Positions 1-5,217 of a DNA stretch of 6,359 nt are shown in pieces. The DNA lies in assembly GCA_023398615.1 (NCBI GenBank), contig JAEWSD010000203.1:1-6359 (forward strand), in the 5' to 3' direction. The position numbers and the translations under genes were made by a program. Under the pieces are notes generated by a model that saw nothing but the letters and a program-made list of their open reading frames with translations, was not told where the DNA came from and ran no database searches. Each line of letters starts with the position of its first letter. Positions within the stretch are counted from its first letter, which is position 1. Origin of the DNA: Bacillota bacterium. GTDB taxonomy: Bacteria; Bacillota; Clostridia; Lachnospirales; Lachnospiraceae.

Positions 1-710
1 CTGCGGAAGGTATGGGAATCGCGGTAGCCATATTAGAGGAGCTGCACGGCAAAGGATGCCTGTTCCTTGCCACGACACATTACCCGGAAATCAAGGAGTA
101 TGCGAAGGAAACAAAGGGTTTGGTCAATGCAAGAATGGCATTTGATAAAGAAAGCTTAAAACCGCTCTTCCAATTGGAGATCGGAGAAGCCGGAGAAAGC
201 TGTGCCCTTTATATTGCTAAAAGGCTTGGGCTTCCAGACAGGATGCTGGAACGGGCATACCAAGAGGCATACGGCAAAGGCACCAGGAGTTCCTGCCAGT
301 TCACGGACAGCAGCTTTTTAGAAAGCCTTAATAAGGAGGCGCCCAAAACAGGGAGCAGCCAAACCGCAGTCCCCCCCATAGTAAGGGAAGCACCCGAAAA
401 GAAGACCGACAGCCGCAGCATGCGGTTTAACGTGGGGGACAGCGTCATGGTCTATCCCCAGAAAAAGCTCGGCATTGTTTACCGAAAGGCAAATGAAAAA
501 GGTGAGGTGGGAGTCCAGATTCAAAAAGAAAAGCAGCTGATTAACCATAAAAGGCTTAAGCTAAAGGTTGCCTCGGAGGAACTTTATCCGGATGATTATG
601 ATTTTTCCATAATTTTTGACAGTGTGTCTAACCGGAAGGCCAAACATAAGATGGAGAAAGGCTACCGGCCCGATCTTGAAATTGTCTATGACGAGAAACC
701 CTTAAAATAG
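1..710 (+). CDS. MutS-family ATPase, C-terminal part (5' end outside window)
   Basis: This is the 3' end of a gene for a MutS/MutS2-related DNA-binding ATPase. The open frame runs in from the left edge (first full codon at base 3), so the Met codon at 12 is internal. The visible part opens with AEGMGIAVAILEEL, which normally follows the Walker B 'DE..GTDP' stretch of MutS proteins. Next come the conserved ATTHYPEIK histidine-loop segment and the GESCALYIAKRLGLP helix typical of the MutS dimer interface. A polar linker (about residues 93-138) leads to a small beta-rich tail beginning FNVGDSVMVYP, which resembles the KOW-like module of MutS2. Unlike classical MutS2, there is no long coiled coil after the ATPase and no Smr endonuclease domain before the stop at 708-710. 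A MutS-related ATPase is secure; the exact subfamily and role (mismatch repair, recombination control or ribosome rescue) are not. No clear intrinsic terminator follows directly. Confidence 0.85.
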   Translation, partial: AEGMGIAVAILEELHGKGCLFLATTHYPEIKEYAKETKGLVNARMAFDKESLKPLFQLEIGEAGESCALYIAKRLGLPDRMLERAYQEAYGKGTRSSCQFTDSSFLESLNKEAPKTGSSQTAVPPIVREAPEKKTDSRSMRFNVGDSVMVYPQKKLGIVYRKANEKGEVGVQIQKEKQLINHKRLKLKVASEELYPDDYDFSIIFDSVSNRKAKHKMEKGYRPDLEIVYDEKPLK

Positions 711-736
711 TTATTAGATTAGGGTGTTAAAGGCCA

Positions 737-768
737 ATTTAGTGTTTGAATGAATATCAGCGTATATA
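737..768 (+). repeat. 32-base motif, copy A (inside palindrome)
   Basis: This part of the left arm of the palindrome aligns with bases 3937-3968 upstream of the second binding-protein gene. The shared blocks in order are ATTT, GTGTT, TGAATG, ATATCA and CGTATATA. That is 29 matches with two mismatches and two one-base indels. The right arm of the palindrome carries a diverged inverted copy around 905-933. Confidence 0.6.
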
Positions 769-954
769 TATTCAATTTAGCTGCCTTACCCTCGAGCACT
801 ATATTTTTTACAAGCCTCTGTCGGCTCAAAAATCAAGCCGACCGGCTCGATTTTTGATCAGAGTCTTGACAAAATATAAACAGTACTCTCAGCCGGTCGA
901 CGCAAAATTGAATATATATACACTGTATTCATAAAATATGCTTTGAATGGCCTT

Positions 955-960
955 TTGACA
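955..960 (+). promoter_or_regulatory. Possible outward-facing -35 box in the right end of the palindrome
   Basis: A perfect TTGACA lies in the terminal inverted repeat and points toward the transporter operon. The matching -10 is poor: AATTAC at 978-983 with a 17-base spacer matches the consensus at only three positions, and the better GACAAT at 975-980 is too close (14 bases). A separate TCTAAT (999-1004) matches a -10 at five of six positions but lacks a good -35. The operon promoter probably lies somewhere in 955-1010, but no pair is convincing. Confidence 0.3.
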
Positions 961-968
961 CCCGAATC

Positions 969-1110
969 ATTGCGGACAATTACGAAACTCCATTCGTGTC
1001 TAATGATTTATGAGAGAAAATAGGTTAGGAAAGAGGTTGGGTTGAAAAATAAAGACATTTTTCAACATCCTGATTTGTACGTGCGCCAGAGCGCACAGAT
1101 GGGAGTTAAT
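969..1110 (+). promoter_or_regulatory. Leader region of the transporter operon with a small hairpin
   Basis: This stretch separates the palindrome from the chosen ATG of the first binding protein. It contains a perfect 6-base-pair hairpin, GTGCGC-CAGA-GCGCAC (1081-1096), just before the ribosome binding site GGGAG (1101-1105). An alternative TTG start at 1042 has its own AAAGAGG-like site (1030-1036), so part of the leader could be coding. I looked for the thiamine pyrophosphate riboswitch signatures expected for some NMT1-type importers and did not find them, and I recognise no other riboswitch class. The hairpin could modulate translation, which is speculative. Confidence 0.4.
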
Positions 1111-2187
1111 ATGAAGAATAGGAAAAGAAGAAGTTTGGCGGTTTTATTAATTATCGCATTGGTGGCAGGTATTCTTGCCGGGTGCGGCAGGAATACGGAA
1201 TCCGATACCGACGGGAAAAATGTAGCTGTCCGGGAAGACACGGACAGCGGGAATTCCTCCGCAGCCGATTCGGACTCCGGTACGGAGCCTTTTAAAATAA
1301 AGATTGCCGTGGATTCCGGAACCTTTGCGTATCCGTTCTGGGTCGCACAAAATAAAGGCATATTAAAAAAGTACAACATAGAGGCGGAGTTCCAGGTATA
1401 TGCCTATGGAATCGATACGATTAATGCGGTGCAGCTGGATCAGGCCGATTTGGGGGAAGCAATGGACTTCGCGGCGGTAAGCCGACTGGGAGGCGAAAGT
1501 GAACTGCAATTAATCTCCTTTCTTGCCGGAAATAAAATGTCAGGGTCCAATCTGTATGCCCTGGATGACAGCATTAGTAAACCGGAGGATTTGGCGGGGA
1601 AATCCGTGGTGGTTCAAAAGGGTACGGTCAACGAATATGTCTGGGCCCGGCTTTATGAGCAATACGGTATCGAGCCGGATTCCGTGAATCCCCTTTATAT
1701 CAGCAGTACTGCGGAGGGTCTGGCCCTTGTGAAATCAGGTGAGGCGGATGCTATATGGGCAGGCGCAGATGTCAGTGGCCAGGTAGAAGAATTGGGCGGC
1801 AGGAGTCTTGGCGATTATAACCTGATCGGATTTGTGCCCAAAGGCTTCATTATGCTGAAGAAGAGCTACCTTGAAAAGAATGAAGAGGGAATCGGGCGCC
1901 TGCTTGAGGCTTTAAATGAGGCTGTGGAGGCTATCAACGCGGATCAGGAGGAAGCAGCCGAAATCATAAAGGATAATTTCAGCATTCCGGTGGAGAATAT
2001 TGCAAAAGTATTGGGAGATACGGAGTTCGCAATAGAATTTACGCAGGAGGAAGCGGACCAGCTGGACAGTGTTACAAAATGGTCCATTGAAAATAAATTG
2101 CTCCGGTATGACTTTGATGTAAAGGACTATATCTATCTGAACCCGTTAAAAGCCGTTTTTCCGGATGCCGTTACCTATAAGGACTGA
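1111..2187 (+). CDS. NitT/TauT-type ABC transporter substrate-binding lipoprotein (first)
   Basis: This is a periplasmic-binding-type protein of the NMT1/SsuA/TauA group, which captures a small ligand outside the membrane and hands it to the permease. From ATG 1111 it has 358 residues. A basic start (MKNRKRR), a hydrophobic segment and the lipobox LAGC place the lipidated cysteine at residue 25. A Ser/Asp-rich tether to about residue 60 precedes the two-lobed domain. The first lobe begins KIKIAVDSG, followed by FWVAQNKGILKKYNIEAEF, a typical family opening; 'PEDLAGKSVVVQKGT' marks the segment before the lobe crossover. I chose ATG 1111 because GGGAG lies five bases upstream and it gives a clean signal peptide. 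TTG 1042 or ATG 1099 would add 23 or 4 residues in front of it. The ATPase gene follows after 28 bases. The ligand cannot be told; sulfonates, nitrate-like anions and pyrimidine precursors are all known in the family. Confidence 0.9.
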   Translation: MKNRKRRSLAVLLIIALVAGILAGCGRNTESDTDGKNVAVREDTDSGNSSAADSDSGTEPFKIKIAVDSGTFAYPFWVAQNKGILKKYNIEAEFQVYAYGIDTINAVQLDQADLGEAMDFAAVSRLGGESELQLISFLAGNKMSGSNLYALDDSISKPEDLAGKSVVVQKGTVNEYVWARLYEQYGIEPDSVNPLYISSTAEGLALVKSGEADAIWAGADVSGQVEELGGRSLGDYNLIGFVPKGFIMLKKSYLEKNEEGIGRLLEALNEAVEAINADQEEAAEIIKDNFSIPVENIAKVLGDTEFAIEFTQEEADQLDSVTKWSIENKLLRYDFDVKDYIYLNPLKAVFPDAVTYKD

Positions 2188-2215
2188 TCCGTTGCATGAA
2201 AACAGAGGTGAAAAT

Positions 2216-3001
2216 GTGAGTAAAGAAGAAGGAATCTATATCGAACATGTATCAAAAAAGTATACGGATAGTCTTACTGTCAGTAAAAGCATCCCTTATG
2301 TAATCAAGGATGTAAATGTTGAAATCAGGAAAGGAGAGTTCCATATCCTTTTAGGTCCGAGCGGATGCGGGAAATCGACGTTGCTTAATATGATTGCCGG
2401 ATTTATTCCGAAATCGGAGGGCGATATAACGATAGACGGCAGAGCAATTACGAAGCCGGGGCGGGACAGAGGCGTAGTGTTTCAAAATGCGGATTCCGCA
2501 CTGTTTCCGTGGCTGACGGTGAGGGAAAATGTTGAATACGGTCTTAAGAGAAAGGGCATGAACTCCAGGCGCCGAAGGCTGATATCTTCCGAGTATATTA
2601 AATTCGTGGGCCTGGAAAATCATGAGAGCAAATTCCCAAAGGAATTATCCGGCGGAATGAAGCAAAGGGTACAGATAGCCAGAAGCCTTGCAAATGATTC
2701 GGAAATATTAATTATGGATGAACCCTTTGGTGCCTTGGACGCGCATACAAGAAGGATTATGCAGAATGAACTGGTTAAGATCTGGCAGCAGACGAAGAAA
2801 ACGATTATTTTTGTGACACATGATATTACGGAAGCGATATTGCTGGGGCAAAGAATCAGCATTATGTCGACGGCGCCGGAGGCATATATTTATAAAATTT
2901 ATGAGGTGGATTTACCTTATCCGAGAACAGTGACCTCACCTGAATTCACGGAGCTGTTCAAACAGGTGCAGGCTCATTTCGACTTTGGCGCAAATATATA
3001 A
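2216..3001 (+). CDS. ABC transporter ATP-binding protein, NitT/TauT type
   Basis: This is the cytoplasmic ATPase that powers the importer encoded by its neighbours. With a GTG start at 2216 it has 261 residues, normal for SsuB/TauB-like ATPases. All nucleotide-binding motifs are intact: Walker A GPSGCGKST (47-55), Q-loop glutamine in VVFQNAD (about 90), signature LSGGMKQR (144-151), Walker B ILIMDEP (164-170), D-loop ALDAHT (173-178) and the switch histidine in FVTHD (202). The 'LFPWLTVRENV' segment after the Q-loop is characteristic of the nitrate/sulfonate/taurine group. The start is set by GAGGTG (2205-2210), five bases before the GTG. An upstream in-frame ATG (2165) overlaps the preceding gene and would add a non-conserved extension. 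The C-terminal part (YEVDLPYPR.. to the end) matches the usual tail of this group, and nothing essential is missing. It is almost certainly cotranscribed with the flanking genes. Confidence 0.95.
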   Translation: MSKEEGIYIEHVSKKYTDSLTVSKSIPYVIKDVNVEIRKGEFHILLGPSGCGKSTLLNMIAGFIPKSEGDITIDGRAITKPGRDRGVVFQNADSALFPWLTVRENVEYGLKRKGMNSRRRRLISSEYIKFVGLENHESKFPKELSGGMKQRVQIARSLANDSEILIMDEPFGALDAHTRRIMQNELVKIWQQTKKTIIFVTHDITEAILLGQRISIMSTAPEAYIYKIYEVDLPYPRTVTSPEFTELFKQVQAHFDFGANI

Positions 3002-3048
3002 TCGGGTCTGATAGCATGCAAGGAAACGGCAGAAAGGGGAAGTTTCAT

Positions 3049-3930
3049 ATGGATACTGTATTGGAAACAGTAAAGGCCAAAAAGGAAATCATTGAAAATC
3101 AGGAGAAAACGGAAAAAAAGGGTAATCAGATTTTATACCGCATAGGAGACAGCATACGGAGAGGTGTATGGTTTTTAGCAAATAAAGGAATCCTTACCTG
3201 GATACTTTTTTTGGGGTTATGGGAAATAGCTTCCTTAAGCTATACGGTGGATTTCCTTCCCAGCCCGTTGGAAACGGTTTTAGGGGCAAAGGACATCTTG
3301 CTGGACGGCACTTTAATAAAATATATCCTCATAAGTTTACAAAGAGTATTGTCGGGCTGGGCACTTGGAATGCTGATTTCGATACCTCTCGGACTGTTTA
3401 TCGGCCGCATCGGAATACTGCGCCGGATATTTGAGCCGTTTATTGATTTTCTGCGGTTTATTCCGGCAATCGGCTTCCTGACCTTGTTTCTGATGTGGTT
3501 TGGCGCCGGAGAAAAATCCAAGGTCATACTAATCATGTATGCAACGGTATTCGTATTACTGATTAACACCATATCAGGCGTACTCAGTGTTGATAATACC
3601 AGGCTGCAGGCGGCAAGATCCCTGGGGGCTTCGGAATTGCAGATTATCTATTCCGTGTTGATTCCTTCGGCAATCCCCTACATCTTCACCGGAATCCGCC
3701 TGGCACTCGGCGGAGCGTTTACCTCTATTGTTGCGGCAGAGATGCTGGCGGCCAAGGAGGGTATCGGGTTTATGATTTATACGTCGCGGCTGTATTTTCG
3801 GACTGACTGGATCTTTGTCGGCTTGCTGACCCTTGGACTGATGGGGTATCTGTCCGACCGGCTGATACGGCTGTTCGGGAAATTAGTGCTGAATCGTTAC
3901 GGAATTGCAGATAACCGGAAATTTGACTAA
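3049..3930 (+). CDS. ABC transporter permease, NitT/TauT type
   Basis: This is the membrane channel subunit of the importer, expected to work as a homodimer with two copies of the preceding ATPase. From ATG 3049 it has 293 residues. A charged, cytoplasmic-looking N-terminus of about 45 residues, rich in Lys and Glu, precedes about six hydrophobic segments. The first is near GILTWILFLGLWEIASL, and others lie around residues 90-117, 140-155, 157-178, 210-235 and 253-273. The ATPase-coupling (EAA) loop reads QAARSLGAS (about 187-195), with IPSAIPYIFTGIRLALG after it, as in SsuC/TauC-like permeases. 'FLRFIPAIGFLTLFLMWFG' is another family hallmark. The ATG at 3049 follows AAAGGGG (3033-3039) at good spacing, whereas the upstream in-frame ATG at 3016 has no clear ribosome binding site. 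The gene lies 47 bases after the ATPase stop and is followed by the second binding protein. Confidence 0.93.
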   Translation: MDTVLETVKAKKEIIENQEKTEKKGNQILYRIGDSIRRGVWFLANKGILTWILFLGLWEIASLSYTVDFLPSPLETVLGAKDILLDGTLIKYILISLQRVLSGWALGMLISIPLGLFIGRIGILRRIFEPFIDFLRFIPAIGFLTLFLMWFGAGEKSKVILIMYATVFVLLINTISGVLSVDNTRLQAARSLGASELQIIYSVLIPSAIPYIFTGIRLALGGAFTSIVAAEMLAAKEGIGFMIYTSRLYFRTDWIFVGLLTLGLMGYLSDRLIRLFGKLVLNRYGIADNRKFD

Positions 3931-3936
3931 TGTTTG

Positions 3937-3968
3937 ATTTGGTGTTCTGAATGATATCATCGTATATA
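3937..3968 (+). repeat. 32-base motif, copy B (upstream of second binding protein)
   Basis: This is the second copy of the motif found in the left arm of the palindrome at 737-768, with 29 matches, two mismatches and two one-base indels. It includes a perfect 10-base palindrome, ATGATATCAT (3951-3960), which is only partly kept in copy A (GAATATCAG). The copy fills the middle of the 69-base spacer between the permease and the second binding protein. It could be an operator, an internal promoter region (TATATA at 3963-3968 resembles a -10) or a remnant of the same element. Confidence 0.5.
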
Positions 3969-3999
3969 AAAGATAAAATAATGGAAGGAATTCACGGAA

Positions 4000-5124
4000 A
4001 TGAAAAAGTTATGGAAATTATTAAAGTTAACCGGTTTACTGCTCTTAATGGCAGGAACCGTTACTGCATGCGGCAGGGAGAAAGCAGGCGGCAATACGCG
4101 GGCGGCGGAAGCGCCCGGCTCAAAGGCAGTGGAAGGAACAACAACGGAATCACAGGATGTAGAAAGCAGAGAGGATTCGGCAGCACTTCCGGCCGGACAT
4201 ACCGCCGATAAAATAGTAATCGGTTTCGTCGATGTGACGGGTACCGGCCTGATATCGGATACTTTGGGAGTTGCCAGAGACAAAGGGTTTATCAAAGAGG
4301 AACTGGATGCAATCGGCGTTGAAGCCGAATTCGTTGCGATGACAGGTGCGGGGCCCGCCATTAACGAGGCTCTGGCAAGCAATAACCTGGATGTGGGATT
4401 TCTGGGAGATGTCCCGGCCATCATCGGCAGGGCGTCCGGTATTGAAACACAGATTATCAGCTTCAGCGGATTAAATAACGGAGCGTCACTTGCAGTTCAA
4501 AAGGACTCGGGAATTACCTCCGTAAACGACCTGAAAGGCAGGAAGATAGCGACCCAGAAGGGTGCCTATATGCATAAGGTTTTGATCGATATCCTGAAAG
4601 ACAGTGGTTTGTCGGAAAAGGATATTGAGTTTGTCAATATGAACGCGCAGGGTTCGGCAGAAGCGTTCATTACGGGAAATGTAGACGGAGTCGTGGTCGG
4701 AGGAAGTACCCTGACAAATATAATCGAAAACGGATACGGAGACGTGCTTGTTGACTACAGGGAACATCCCGAATGGAACTGCGGAGGCTACGGTATTGCC
4801 AGGACCGGCTACATCGAGGAAAACCCTGATATCATAAAAGCCTTGCTGAGAGCCCTGGTGAGAGCCCAGAAGGAGGCAATCGAAAACGGCTCCGTTCTAT
4901 CGGAACAGTGGGTTGGCACCGGCAATACGGAAAGCTCATATGAATACCTCTATCCAAAGCATGATAACTACTATGATATCCGTAAGACGGATGCAAACGT
5001 TGCCTCCGGTAAGGATACCCTTCAATTTCTTTTGGATAATCAGCTGGTTACGGACGGATTTGATTTTGAAGGTTGGATAAACAGCAGCTTTTATGAAGCG
5101 GCTTATAAGGAGCTTGGGGAATAA
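4000..5124 (+). CDS. NitT/TauT-type ABC transporter substrate-binding lipoprotein (second)
   Basis: This is a second extracellular ligand-binding lipoprotein of the NMT1/SsuA-like group, 374 residues long. Its signal peptide is a basic start (MKKLWKLLK), a Leu-rich core and the lipobox VTAC with the lipidated cysteine at residue 24. A low-complexity Ala/Glu/Ser/Thr tether runs to about residue 68. The binding domain begins KIVIGFVDVTGTGLISDTLGVA, and the first lobe carries AINEALASNNLDVGFLGDVPAI (about 120-141), the classic SsuA/TauA pattern. NDLKGRKIATQKGAY (about 176-190) and the AEAFITGNVDGVVVGG stretch are also typical. It clearly differs from the first binding protein, for example with MTGAGP where the first has YAYGID, so it is unlikely to be a recent duplicate. 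AAGGA (3985-3989) lies ten bases before the ATG. Its position after the permease suggests it uses the same channel, either for another ligand or at another affinity. The ligand is unknown. Confidence 0.9.
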   Translation: MKKLWKLLKLTGLLLLMAGTVTACGREKAGGNTRAAEAPGSKAVEGTTTESQDVESREDSAALPAGHTADKIVIGFVDVTGTGLISDTLGVARDKGFIKEELDAIGVEAEFVAMTGAGPAINEALASNNLDVGFLGDVPAIIGRASGIETQIISFSGLNNGASLAVQKDSGITSVNDLKGRKIATQKGAYMHKVLIDILKDSGLSEKDIEFVNMNAQGSAEAFITGNVDGVVVGGSTLTNIIENGYGDVLVDYREHPEWNCGGYGIARTGYIEENPDIIKALLRALVRAQKEAIENGSVLSEQWVGTGNTESSYEYLYPKHDNYYDIRKTDANVASGKDTLQFLLDNQLVTDGFDFEGWINSSFYEAAYKELGE

Positions 5125-5217
5125 CGGAAGAACCTCGAAAAGAGCGCAGAGGGTGCTCATCCTGGCTTCTTCGGAAGGTTGAAAGAAAATAAATATGAGA
5201 AAGGATTGCGAAGAAAA
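5125..5217 (+). promoter_or_regulatory. Spacer with potential RNA hairpins before the radical SAM-like gene
   Basis: This 93-base gap can form GAGCGC-AGAGG-GTGCTC (5142-5158, one G-U pair) and CTTC-TTCG-GAAG (5166-5177), the latter capped by a very stable UUCG loop. Outer AACCT (5131-5135) and AGGTT (5176-5180) could pair instead, in competition with the second hairpin. There is no following T-run, so it does not look like an intrinsic terminator; attenuation or RNA processing is possible. An eight-codon open frame (5195-5221, MRKDCEEK) ends TGA overlapping the next gene's ATG. Confidence 0.4.

Larger units (their letters stand above)
717..968. repeat. Long imperfect palindrome, MITE-like or fold-back element
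   Basis: The two halves of this AT-rich segment are imperfect reverse complements along nearly their whole length. The outer ends pair GGGTGTTAAAGGCCA (from 722) with TGGCCTTTTGACACCC (948-963), probably extended by GATT (717-720) and AATC (965-968). Further in, GTATATATATTCAATTT (762-778) pairs with AAATTGAATATATATAC (905-921). TCAAAAATC (826-834) pairs with GATTTTTGA (849-857), and the centre is AGCCG-AC-CGGCT (836-847). No transposase is encoded. The segment lies between two genes, which fits a non-autonomous miniature element or a large fold-back RNA. I could not see a convincing target-site duplication, so mobility is inferred rather than shown. The longest open frame inside (746-934) has no recognisable protein character. 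Confidence 0.75.

Noticed and set aside
816..863. Intrinsic terminator in the centre of the palindrome
   Set aside because: The central stems are followed only by an interrupted T5 run that is itself in the stem, so it does not have the normal terminator layout. Termination there is possible but unsupported.
746..934. 62-codon open frame inside the palindrome
   Set aside because: It lies wholly in the inverted-repeat structure, has no good ribosome binding site, and its translation shows no recognisable protein features.
711..975. Target-site duplication flanking the palindrome
   Set aside because: The flanks (TTATTA before, ATTGCG after) do not match as direct repeats. GATT/AATC at the edges pair as inverted repeats and so belong to the arms.
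969..1110. Thiamine pyrophosphate or other known riboswitch upstream of an NMT1-type importer
   Set aside because: The conserved thiamine-riboswitch core elements are not visible, and the leader has only one short hairpin.
3951..4211. 86-codon + strand open frame overlapping the second binding protein
   Set aside because: It is in another frame across the signal peptide and linker of the real gene, and its Arg/Gly-rich translation is typical of a shadow frame.
3957..4424. 155-codon open frame on the minus strand
   Set aside because: It is antisense to the 5' part of the second binding-protein gene, whose + frame has a clear signal peptide and family motifs. The Ser/Pro/Ala-rich translation looks like a shadow of that gene.
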